Made by a program: the position numbers and the translations under genes
Assembly: GCA_037074615.1 (NCBI GenBank)
Contig: CM073549.1
Location: 6,418,501-6,482,500, forward strand
Source: Leucaena leucocephala
Lineage: Eukaryota; Streptophyta; Magnoliopsida; Fabales; Fabaceae
Direction: 5' to 3'
DNA: 64,000 nt
The notes under the pieces: model-generated
Database searches by the model: none
The model's input: the letters and a program-made list of their open reading frames with translations, nothing else
What the model was told of the DNA's origin: nothing
Shown here: piece by piece, positions 34,187 through 45,447 of the stretch
Numbering within the stretch: the first letter of the stretch is position 1
Layout of the letters: every line of letters begins with the position of its first letter

Positions 34187-35005
34187 AAGAAGTGGGTGCT
34201 TTTTGCGGACGATATACTTATTGTGATGAAGCTAAGAGAAGAGATTAATTTTAAATTTAAGTTATGGAGAAATACTTTAGAGTCGAATAATTTTTATCTG
34301 AGTAGAAGTAAGACTGAATATATGCATTATAATTTTGATAAGAGGCAAGTTAGAAGTAACTTAGAGGTCAGATTAGGAGATCAAGTTATTCTACAAATAG
34401 ATAAGTTCAAATATTTGGGATCAATTATACAGAAGGATGGTGAAATTTTGAAAGATGTTAATCATAGAATTCATGCGGGATGATTTAAATAGATAAAGGT
34501 TACTAGGGTTATATGTGATCGGAAAGTAACAGATAAAATAAAAGGAAAGTTTTATCGCATTGCTATAAGACCAGTAATAATTTATAGAAGTGAATGTTGG
34601 GCTTTAAAAGAACCGCAAGAGCATAAAGTTGGGGTAACTGAGATGAGGATGTTGAGATGGATGTGAGGGCATACAAAAAAAGATACGATTCATAATAAAC
34701 AAATACGGGGAAGAGTTGGAATGGCACCTATTGAAGAGAAAATGGTAAAGAACCATCTTAGGTGGTTTGGACACGTGCAAAGAAGACCAAGGGATGCGCC
34801 TGTGAAGAGGGTGAATCAAACAGTATAGAGTCCGGTTAAAAGGAGTAGATGAAGGCTAAAGAGAACGTTTAATGAGATCATTGAGCGGGATCTCCTGGTC
34901 AATAACCTATCCAAGGATTTAGTTTTTTATAGAGTACAATGGCATCGTATGATCCATGTAACCGACCTTATTTAATAGAATAAGGCTTGTTGTTTTTGTT
35001 GTTAT
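34187..35005 (+). mobile_element. RTE-clade LINE fragment next to the synthetase start
   Basis: The plus strand encodes the end of an RTE reverse transcriptase: LFADDILIV (FADD motif) at 34196, KFKYLGSIIQKDGEI, then the C-terminal SECWALKEPQ, GHTKKD and RWFGHVQRRPRDAPVKR. It has several stops and a TTG-rich tail (TTGTTTTTGTTGTTATAA, 34985-35005). It begins only about 70 bp beyond the synthetase start codon and runs the opposite way, so it replaced or displaced the promoter. It is related to the fragments at 25740-31229 and 51731-52054. Confidence 0.85.
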
Positions 35006-35029
35006 AATTAAATGGTTTAAAAAATAGGT

Positions 35030-35640
35030 TAAATTACACAAACTTCCTTTAACTTTGGATATATGTATAAATGACCCCAAACTATCAATTACATATTCTT
35101 TAAAACTTTCTATTTTGGTGCTTTTTAAAACTTTGAGTTATATATAGATAATCCCCTATACAGATAGTTATTACTATAATAATTTTTGTGATTAATAAAT
35201 TACTAGAAAGAGTATGAGATAAAAAAAATAATTATTGTCCATCACCATTCAGATAATCTTATTTCCTAACTTTGTTACCCTCTTTGATTTGCCACTGTTC
35301 ATCACCTTCCTTTTCTTCTCTCGTTGATTCTAGACTTCAGGTGACGAAGATGATGAGCATCTCTATTAGGCATCAAGCGATGACAACAACCACGTATGTG
35401 ATTGCAGCAGTATGCACCAGATCTCCGCCAGCCCTCTTCCAGATCTCTTCAGCAGAAGAAGACAAGAACAGAGGAGGAGGCAGAAGACGAGCATCTCTGC
35501 GACGATGAAACTTCAACGTCATCCTAGGAAGCTTTGGCAATAGAAGATGGAAGAAAAGATGAGGAAGAGGAGAGAGAGGATCGATGGTCAAATGAAAGAG
35601 AAGAGAGTGTGTTAGAAAATTAAAGGTAAGATGGTATTTT
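35030..35640. repeat. Repeat-rich spacer with MITE-like copy 3 of 3
   Basis: The part at 35150-35235 is the inverted copy of the repeat seen at 265-480 and 23095-23290. The next 300 bp is GA/CT-rich and resembles 22790-23090, so the same larger repeat may be present twice in opposite orientation. The open stretches here are low-complexity and were not taken as genes. Confidence 0.45.
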
Positions 35641-36425
35641 GATGTTCATAGCCCTTTTTTCCATCCAAAAATTATTCCTAAGAGTTTACTTTAAACTATA
35701 ATTTTAAATTATAGTTTAACCCAGAAGTAATTATGGATAAATATGACTGTTTGTTTTAAAAAAAATTCAAAGCAAAATTTGAGCCAAAAACTTTTATAAA
35801 ACTATAGTTTTTAGGGAATATATACATATATATAAACAATTTAGAAGAGGTAAATTATAAAATTTTAAAATTAGAGTTAAAAAAGTTATCAGCAAATATG
35901 ACATGAAATTAAAAAATGTGATATGTAGTTTTGTCTAAAATAATAATAATATTCCTCAATTTATTAATGTAAGAGTTATTCATATACTCCTCTAATTCAA
36001 GACATAATTTATAAATAAATTAAATCTTATATTAATAATTAGAGAAATAATTTAGATAGATTAAAAAAATTAAATAAATTAATTAATTTTAATATATATG
36101 TCCCGATTTTCCTAAAATACTCATTGTAAGATTAGATTATAAATTAAATAAATTAATTTTTAAAAAAATAATAAATATAAAAATAAAATAAATTAAAATT
36201 TTATATTTAAAATTAAAATATACTCTATATTTGATCATATTTTTATGATGGAAAGAGTAATTTATTGGGAGAGAGAACAAAAGGCGGTACAAAAAATGTA
36301 GCTCAACACAAATGAACCACAGGGAACGAGCCCAGAAATGTTAACCGAAAGAAGAGCAACAAGCCCAGAAATGCAAGACTATATAAGCCCAAACCAACCT
36401 AACACCTGGACAAAAACAAGAAAAC
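35640..36425. other. AT-rich intergenic DNA
   Basis: Many A/T runs and stops in every frame. No gene, RNA or recognisable element was seen. Confidence 0.6.
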
Positions 36426-36431
36426 AACCAA

Positions 36432-36620
36432 CGGGGGTTGGTCCGAGTGGTAAGCGGCTCGATATTGCTTAAACGAGGCCTCGAGTTCGAGTCTTGACGT
36501 ACGCAGAAAATTCCCATTGGGAGACTCACCCACCATAGCCAGGTGCGTGACGCGGGTCGGATCCAGATGTAGTCGGGGCAAAGCTCCGGTGAACCGGGTG
36601 GGCAACCAAAAAAAAAAAAA
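36432..36620 (+). mobile_element. tRNA-derived SINE with poly(A) tail
   Basis: A GC-richer island starts CGGGGGTTGGTCCGAGTGG, with an A box like that of tRNA-Leu/Ser (TGGTCCGAGTGGTAAGCGG, 36439-36457). A B box follows (GTTCGAGTC, 36485-36493). It continues through a unique body (GACTCACCCACCATAGCC, CGGGTCGGATCCAGATG) and ends in a poly(A) run at 36608-36620. Internal pol III promoter, length of about 190 bp and A tail are those of plant SINEs. Target duplications are unclear in the A-rich flanks. Confidence 0.85.
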
Positions 36621-36624
36621 TAAT

Positions 36625-38555
36625 AAAAAAACAAAACCACACTAAACAAAGTTAACAAGAGTTGACACAGGTAGTAAAAAATAAATTTATATTCTATAAG
36701 GATGTTAATTCGATTCTTACTGCCGTTATGAGGGCTCTTTTGATAGGCAATCTCATAAGTCTTTTATAAGCGCTCTCTAAACTATAGGGATGTGCCCTAG
36801 CCTTAGTAAAAGACCAATACCGAACCCAACTAAATTTTTTTTATCAAAAAAAAAAAAAAATAGAAAAAATCTCGTGCTTGAGTTTGGTTAGGGTTTGTTC
36901 TAGGGCTGGTCACTTCCATTCTGTCCTGGGTGACTCGTTCCTATTCCAGCGGCTTCAACATAGGTCTGTCCTATCTTAAGAAAAACTAAAACGAGACAAC
37001 GGTTGTATCAGGATAGGATGGGTCTCAATATGACCCTTGGGAGTTTAACATGAATTAACATGCAAATGCCTCCATCCCATAGCTAGAAATTAAATTATCA
37101 CAAATGGCTTAATTTCTGAAATTATACATGAATTAACGTATGGACATTTATTTACTTCATGGATCAACATTAGACTTTTATATCATTCGTTATTTGCATT
37201 AATAGAGTAAAAAACGATAATTTCGTATTTATTTTTATTTTCTCTAAATAAAATATAAATTTCATTTCATGATTCCTTAATAACATACTCATTCGATCCT
37301 TAATATATGCCATATTTAACTAATTTAATTAGATTAAAAAAGTAAATTATGTTAGTTAATATGAGATATTTTGTTTAAAATATGTTAATCATCTTTTTTA
37401 CTTAATTATTATGAAAAAAGTCTCAATAGGATAATTTAAAAAAATAAATAAATTTATAAAATAAATCATATAACTAGATATTTTTCCTGTAAGTTGCACA
37501 GGGAGAGAAAAAATAGGAACCTTGTCTAGTTCAACCCATTACAGACCTAGTGGCCTATTTGCTAATAGGTTTCCGTGGTAATGATGATTATCAAAGTAAT
37601 TCCCATTTACAGTACTTCATATGATATTGCATATATGCTTGAAAAAGTCGCATTTACCTTTCAGTCTCATTTGTTTTTGTTTTGATCGTCTCCTTCCATC
37701 CATAGTTGCCACCACCACTGTCGACCCCTCCTTCATCGCCCCAAAATAAATCTCAGAAGGAAAATTTTTCTTTTTTGATTGAGAGACATTATAGACTTTT
37801 ATTTGTTATTTTCGTTTGATTAAATATAAAAAATAATTTTCCCCTCAATTTTCCTAATTATGCATCAAACATATTACCAACATTAAACACTGCATTGTAT
37901 TATTGTCTCTAAAATATGAGAAATCTATTTAGCAATAATTATCTAAAAATATATATATAAAATAAAATTAGTGACTTTTTAGAGAGTATTGACTCGAATT
38001 TATACACATAGAATTATGTAGAATCCACATAAAGTTAAAAAATTCTGAAAAATATTTCTTTAGTATAGTTATAATTATTATAAATTATTATTATGATTAG
38101 AAATTTAAAATATCATAGAATTAATTAATAAAATTACTGATTAATTACCATCATGAGCTCAAAATTTTTAAAAGATCAAAGTGATTTATGATTATTATGG
38201 TTAAAAATTTGAAACATCATAGAATTAGTTAATAAAATTATTGATTAATTACTATTATAAAGCTCAAAATTTTTAAAAAATCAAAGTGAGATTTAATTGA
38301 GATTATTGATTATAACTTATAAACAGAATAATTTAAAATCTTAAATCGGATCAATTTAGATAAATTTTTAACTGAACTAACTATTATAAGATTTTAAGAG
38401 TATAGTTAATAATTGATTAATTGAGACAAAAATTAACTCTCTAATTAAATCATATATTAGATATCGGATGAGTATCAATTCAAATAATGCTCTGGCAATA
38501 AAATGACACCGTGACAAACAATAGCTTAATACTTCTCTTGAGGGTGAAATTCAAG
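36625..38555. other. AT-rich intergenic DNA
   Basis: No gene recognised. It contains a poly(A) tract near 36846, short CT-rich pieces and a 105-bp tandem duplication at 38090-38290. Confidence 0.6.
38090..38290. repeat. 105-bp tandem duplication
   Basis: Two diverged units share TCATAGAATTA(A/G)TTAATAAAATTA (starts 38112 and 38217) and CTCAAAATTTTTAAAA(G/A)ATC. It is in AT-rich DNA behind the ankyrin-PGG gene. Confidence 0.8.
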
Positions 38556-38559
38556 GGAC

Positions 38560-41500
38560 AAAGCAGCATAGAAAGAGACCAACATCGAGACAAGTGAAGC
38601 ACAAAATGAAAAGAACCCTAAACAAAGCTTGAATGGCAAACTTCTACGAAACCCTCTTGGTCGTTCGTTTCCGATCCAGTGCTATAAATGGATAGAAAAG
38701 CAGCCAATGAAGTGATTGAGAAGCAAAATGAAATTAATAATGAGATAGAAAATGTATGACCTAATGTTCCAGGGCCTACGTAGCATGCAGAGAAGGTAGC
38801 ACCAGTAATAGGTGTGGCTACAACAATGTAAGATCCATATGTTTCCTTCACTGATTTGTTGCATTCTTTGATAAGTTTATTTGTTCGTTGGCAAATATCT
38901 CCCCTGGAGTTTTACCGTTGCTGAGTGAATCGAAGTAAGTAGGCATAGCTTTTCTCACTTACTGCTTCAACAATGTAAAATACCAAAATTCATAAGCAAT
39001 TAAAAACTCACTTTCCTTGTGTTTTATGACCACAAGATTAAATGAGAACCTAATCCTAAAAGACTTAGCTGCGTAATTATCAATCAACATTATCTCACAT
39101 AGAATCTTATATATATATATATATATAAATAATAATTTGTATGTATTCAAAATTTTAATGTATCTTTTATATTTTTACCACCAATTAATCATATGTTTAT
39201 TTTAAGTATTTTTTTCACTCATTATCCATCGTCTTTTTTCCAACTCATTCTCCCTCTCATTCATCTTTATCTTACATGTTTATTGTTTTTAACTACTCCT
39301 TCTAATCTATAATATAAAAGCTAATTAATTTTTTTATATAGATTAAGGAAGCTAAATAAATAAGTTAATTATGATCGAATCTAACATATCAAGACGAATT
39401 CATATTATATACTCATTAATCTATCTAATCTAATCAACTAGCTCTTATATTAGTTATAATTAACTAGTTTATTTATATTCTTTAATTTATCCAAAAAAAT
39501 TAACTAACTCTTATATTAAAGATTAGAAGAATAATTTTAACTAGTATTTTAATTTATGTGATTTAGTTACATGTTATTTATATGTAGGACTGGAGGAAGT
39601 AATTTTTTTTCTTATTAATTATGGCACATTGAGGAGGTTTTTAATCGTGATAGTAGTTTCCTATGTAAATAATTAAAAAAAATATTATAAAAAAATAAAT
39701 ATATATTTTTTATAAATAATTAATTTAATTAATTTTTTTAATTTTTATAAATTATTTATACGTAGTATTTATTTAAGACCGGAAGAAGCAACTAATAAAT
39801 TCTAAATACCTGGAACCACATGACTTTCCCATTGCATTTGCATAACAGGTCATCGTATTTCCCAGGTTGTATGTTTTGATAATTGTGCAGCCGGACCTTT
39901 TCTCTGAGTACACGCCGAAGTTTGTGCCCTTTTATTGCCTCCAACACATGGCTTTGCCTTTCCACTATTGCCACGTGTACTATATTCCTTTTCTCTATTA
40001 GTAATTGGTCATGTATTGACACAGGAATATCACGCAGGATTTTGTTCACCTGCTCAGACCATTTCTTGCTGCGATCAATAGTGCTGTTGTTATTTTGATT
40101 CTGTCTGCCAAATAATTACCAATAACTCAAATGTTAAGTTACTCTTTTCTTCAAAGAAATAAAAATACTTTAATTTTTTTATGGGTTATATATATACCTT
40201 CCTGTATTTTCATATCTAGGAGTGGATAATATTTCATGTTGACAATATTCTGCATCTCTTTAGCATTGTCATTTTCTCCATACCAAGGATCTTGCTTTAC
40301 AAGTTCATCCATGATAAGGGCACCCAACTCATGATTCTCCTTTAGCTTCTTAACAGAGCCTTGTCAAATATTTAATTTGTGGGCACCAAAAATCGAAACT
40401 TGCACAGTAAGACAAAAGAAAATGCAAAACGGAAAGGACCAAGATATTTACTAACTATAAACCTGTTCATCAAAATTCTTTTTTGCATAAAAAAAGATGG
40501 CCCATAGGTATGGTTAACAGTGAAAGGAATATTACTCCCTCCAATCTTAAATATAAAAATTAGTTAAAAATTTATTTTAATTTTAAATATAAAACCTCAA
40601 TCCATTTACCTTTTAACTTTATAAATTTTTTCATAATTTATTTTTATTGATTATATATATTAAATAGAGTTTTTATCAACAAATAAGAGGCAATGATTAA
40701 AGAAAATATCTAAAAGAATTCAATATACATTTTATTATAAATAATTAATTTAACTAATTTTTTTTATATCTATAAATTAGTATACCTAGTTCTTACAATG
40801 CTCTTCATGAATAACAAACAAGAATAAGAATATGTCACCTCGAGATTTGTTGGAATGGATTTGGTGATTGTTTGGATTTGGTGGCTCTTGATTCTCTGCA
40901 GATTTTAGTCTCTCTAAGTAAAATTTTATTTAAAGAAATATGATGATCGGTTCATATATACTAATAAAATTTAAATGGAAAAACTGATAGGTCGTACGTA
41001 TGGTAATAGTGAATTTATCATGTACAATTGCAAACAAGTACACATGCTTACTGAAAAAAAAAAGAATATATGTCACCTCGATATTTATTGAACCAGGTTT
41101 GGTTACTGCTTGAATTTGATGAATCTTGATTCTCTACAAACTTTGGTCTCGCCACACAAGTAACTAAAAAAATGATACCTAGAATATGTTATAAGTACAA
41201 ATTCCACAAGAAGAACCCAATTCTAAAATACTGGCTTGTTGAGCAGACTTGTAAGGCTCCCCGATATGGAATTATCATGACAGAATATATTAACCTTTTA
41301 AGCTTCAAAATGGTGTTCGTGGGAATGATGAGATAATTGTACTTACAGTAGTAGAGCAATTTCTGCCTCCATCGGAGGCGAATACCAATCTTTTGGTCCT
41401 GATAAAAGCAGAGGGAATCATGACAAGCTCATTCAGAGGTAAATGTCCGTGGATATTGAAACAGCTACCAATCTTTTGGTCCTGATAAAGCTCAATGATT

Positions 41501-42730
41501 TGGTATGACAGATCTAGCAGGCATTCCATTCCACATGTTCATTATTCAAATACACATTGTAATTAATTATTAGATATACAATTCCCATATTAATTTTTTT
41601 TGGAGCAAAACAACTGGACCATTAAAATGCAAAGTATCAATTTAAGACAAAATAATTGTTAATTACACATGCTCCTCCAAGCATTATGTGGAGTTTAAGG
41701 TGAGTAATTATTCATAAATTATAAAAAGCATGCTATATAAATTGAGTTTCGTATTACATATTCCCCAGTCCTTAATGTAGGATTATAGTAATCAATTTAT
41801 AGAGATTAAAGAAATCAGTTAAATAAATTATTTAAACAAATGTGTGCGGTCTAAAATACCCTCTTTAATATTTTTCATTAAAAAACTATTTAATAGAAAT
41901 CTGCTTAATATGTATAATTAATAGAGATAATTTAAAAAAAATTATAGATTTGCAAGATAAAGTCGATGAAGGTTTTACATTACGGGGTTAAAGTAAATTC
42001 TTTAACTAACTCCTACATTTAAGATTCAAATGAGTATTATAAATTGAATATTGATTGATGGCTAGATGATAAAAAGTTACCATGTCCTTTGAATTGTACA
42101 TTGCGGCATAATTTAATAAATGTAACAACCAAAGTGTTTTCTCCTAATGGTAAAATGAAGTATAGTATCTCCATCATTTCTTTTCCAAATTGAAGACGGC
42201 AACATCGGTTCCACATTCTTACAAACTGAATGCAGATAAAGGAAAGTCTGTGGACAACCGTTAAGAGCCGCCAAGAAGAGTGGTGTCTCTCCCGCATTGT
42301 TTCGCTCAAGAACCAATGACTCGTCGATACGTATTATGTTCCGGCAAATGGCGAGGGATCCCCTTGAGGCTGCACAGTGCAAAGGACTGTCCCCTTTATC
42401 ATCCTTAGCTTGGAGAATCTGCGAAGCCCTACCATGGCCAGTAGTATTGGCTATTTCATTAATAAGCTTCTCAATAATTGATTCTGGTGCTTCATTATTG
42501 ATAGCCCAATGCAAAGCTGTGTCAAAACGGGACTCATCATAGTGTGAATCAGGGCTCTCATTTCTTGGCTTCACCATATCAGCCATCTTCTTATCTTGAA
42601 TCAGTGGATGATCTTTGAAAATATTTACAACTGTATCCCATTTTTCTCTCATCAGGGCAATGTACAGTTTTTCCTCAACACTCTCTTGCTGATGGCCTGC
42701 ACTCGAACTACTCATGTTATTGTTTCTCAT
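38560..42730 (-). pseudogene. Ankyrin-repeat PGG-domain gene (ACD6/ITN1-like), copy 1, last exon broken
   Basis: Plant ankyrin-PGG proteins are membrane proteins with N-terminal ankyrin repeats and a four-helix PGG domain. Some, such as ACD6 and ITN1, act in defence or salt signalling. Exon 1, 42730-42130, encodes a start MRNNNMSSSS and at least three ankyrin repeats (DTALHWAI, DSPLHCAASRG, ETPLFLAALNG, DTILHFTIRR). Exon 2, 41513-41347, joins in phase (DLSYQIIELY). Exon 3 lies near 40350-40198 (NHELGALIMDELVKQD). Exon 4 is 40104-39810 (EKRNIVHVAIVERQSHV). Exon 5, from 38961, carries the PGG domain (KETYGSYIVVATPITGATFSA, then hydrophobic helices). In exon 5 the part GKTPGEIFANEQ is in a different frame from the PGG part, so a frameshift lies near 38870-38900, and the third and fourth helices do not stay in frame. 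Exon 2 has a 24-bp internal duplication. Probably a pseudogene, or a recently damaged member of a tandem family. Confidence 0.8.
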
Positions 42731-42779
42731 TTCTCTCTCATTGAGTGATTCAAATCTGAAGGACCGATCAAATTATATA

Positions 42780-44470
42780 TAGAGGGCATTGAAGCGTTGA
42801 AATTGAATGAATGGGTCAAATTTGCCGTCTCCCTTTATGGAGAGGATTTGAATGGTGAGAGAGACTCTAAGTACTCTTTCAATCCTTAATATAAGAGTTA
42901 AATATTTAATTAATTTAAAAAAATTAAGAAAATAAGATTAATTGTTTAATTATAACAAATGTGATAAGATATCGTTAAAATACCTCTATGTAATATAAGA
43001 TTATATATCAATTTATAAGTTAACTAAATTAGTTTGAGGGAAAATGATAAATATTAGAGATAAATTAAAATAGATTCATATCTTATATTTAAAACTAAAA
43101 TCAACTTACTAATTGACTAGAACAACTTATTTTCAATATGTATGAATCAATTCTTTTAAGAATTATGACTGGAAAAATATTTCAACGCATCATTGCAACC
43201 AAATATTGATTCAATAATAAAATATAGACAATGTTGAACAAAAAAAAATATGAACACTAATATTAGTTATATAGGAGATGCCCATGCATAGTGAAAGACG
43301 CCGAAAAGATGTTTCGTCATTGCCAACACATTATTATAAGTGAACCCATAGAATTTCCAAAGGGGCCAATTACAAAGAAGTTAGGATTTATCCTATATAT
43401 CATGAGATAAAAGCAAAGCAGGAACATGCTAGGTAGCTTCAAGAAGAAGACAAAGTTATAACACAATGTATGTATGTGATTCTTCAACAACAATGCAAGA
43501 TAACATAATGATGATGATGATGCCTAGCGAACCATAATTTTTTTATAACCCTTTGGCTCACATGGATGGAATCTAGCGTTGTTTTCTATTCCTATATATT
43601 CCCCGCCTTCCAAGCAATTCATTCCTCTGGGTGAGGTTTTGCAATTACGATACCTCTTTTTATATATATATATATACATACACAAGCAAACTAGGATGCC
43701 TCTTCTTATAAATTCTTTTTTAATAAAGTAAAAATCGAACATAAGTTTATACTTTATGATTTAGTATCGATCCACCATTAAACTAAGTATCTTGGGCTAA
43801 AAGAGAAGAAATGATGATGATGAAAAGAACTGATTGAAGAATATAGATACATTGCTGATGATAAGCTAATAATTATTTGACTTCTTTAATTTATCTAATA
43901 AAGTAACATATTAAGAAACTAGAGGGAATATTTTATAGCTAATTCATGCATGCAAGCCGATATAATCCAATGAATCCAATTTTTTTCCTTTGCTTCTCTG
44001 GTGCGTGTGTTGTTTTTTTTGGGGGGGGGGTGTTTATATTATTTAATGATAAAACAATCTAAAAATCCATGCAAATATATAATTCCATATATATGGGACA
44101 AAAAGCTTACCAGGGTCTCTAAATTTTAAATCTCTTACAAGAATATTCATCAAATAACAATGCCCATATAATAAAAAGTGAATTCTGATGAACGTAAAAA
44201 CAAAAGCTTTTCATCTCGCTAATGCCCCCTTGCTTTTTGTTAAAAGCCGCCAGTACGACGACATTGCAAGGCAAAAATAAACATGGCCGACCATAGTAGT
44301 TATAAAATAGAAACCTTCAAAAACCCATTTGGAAGTTAAAAACGAGGGCCAATGACAAGATTTCTCATGTTCTTATTAATGACAAGAGTACATATAGCAA
44401 GCCTAGCTAATAAGGGTTTGTCATTTGTCTTCTATGTGCTCTAAGATGAGTTTAATTTCTGCTATTGGCA
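42780..44470. other. Upstream intergenic DNA of the ankyrin-PGG gene
   Basis: AT-rich, with (ATG)n at 43508-43520, (TA)n at 43658-43676 and a run of ten G at 44024-44033. No gene was recognised. The first few hundred bases next to 42730 are the likely promoter of the ankyrin gene, but no specific site can be named. Confidence 0.5.
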
Positions 44471-44475
44471 TAGGA

Positions 44476-44725
44476 CACTTTTACAGTGTGCTTGGTAGGA
44501 GAAAAATGGAGCGGAGTTCAAGGAGGTATGGAGAAATTTTAATGAGTTAGATTTAAAAAAAAAAAAAGAAAGCAGTGGAGTTAAATGTTTTTAATTGTTT
44601 TTTACTCTTTTATCTTTTATTTATTAAAATTTTATAACTCTATTTATTCATTTTTTTTAAAATTGAACTCATTAAAATTTTCTCTTCCCACCCTCCCATT
44701 CCTTCTTACCGAACAAACCCTTAAA
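44476..44725. mobile_element. MITE-like hairpin element
   Basis: The left end GTGTGCTTGGTAGGAGAAAAATGG is mirrored by the right end CCATTCCTTCTTACCGAACAAAC, an imperfect inverted repeat of about 23 bp. Further in, TTTTAATGAGTT faces AACTCATTAAAA. The element is about 250 bp and non-coding with an AT-rich core. The terminal wording suggests a hAT-type MITE. No target duplication was fixed. Confidence 0.65.
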
Positions 44726-44979
44726 AACGAGAAAATGAAAAAGACATCGCATATCAACATATAGTAGTGCCAAGAAATGGACGTAGGTAATGTAATGGGG
44801 ATGAAAATTGTATGGAATGAATATATTTATCACGAAAATAGACACATGGAGTAATTAATGGATAGTTATTTGGAAAAGCTCCAAATTTTTTCTAAAATAA
44901 TCCTAAATAAAAAATAAAACTCAAAATAAATGACCAAATGAACTCAAAATGACTCTAGGTGGATTTACTACAAGAAAAT

Positions 44980-45190
44980 TGATTTTCAGCGGCGACTTTT
45001 GTCGCCGCTGAATACATTCAGCGGCGACATTTTGTCGCTGCCTATGAAACTGTCGCCTATTCTCATTAGCGGCGACAATATAATGTCGCCGCTGAAAGTC
45101 CAGAATCAGCGGCTACACAATGTCGCCGCTGAAAGTCCATAATCAGCGGCGACACAATGTCGCCGCTGAAAGTACACTCGCCGCTAAAAA
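44980..45190. repeat. CACTA subterminal palindromic repeats, left end
   Basis: The 12-mer TTCAGCGGCGAC and its complement alternate. At 44985-45012 a 12-bp perfect stem has a TTTT loop. Such repeats bind the element-encoded TnpA-like protein in En/Spm. Confidence 0.9.
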
Positions 45191-45447
45191 AATATTATTT
45201 AATAACTAATTTTTTTTATTTATTTAATTTTTTTATATTATTTATTTCTTAATTAAATTTTTTAATTTATTTCTTAATATTATTTATTTAATTTTTTTAA
45301 TATTTAATTTCTGTGATATAAAAAAATATAATTTAATAACAAATAATAAATGATAAATAACTAAATAAATCAGAATCTAATAACATTGATAAATATACAA
45401 TATCAAATTAGTTCAATTACTTAAACATATTTAAAATTAAAATAAAA

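Noticed and set aside
36432..36520. A functional tRNA gene
   Set aside because: A and B boxes are present, but the cloverleaf does not close and the sequence continues into a SINE body with a poly(A) tail.
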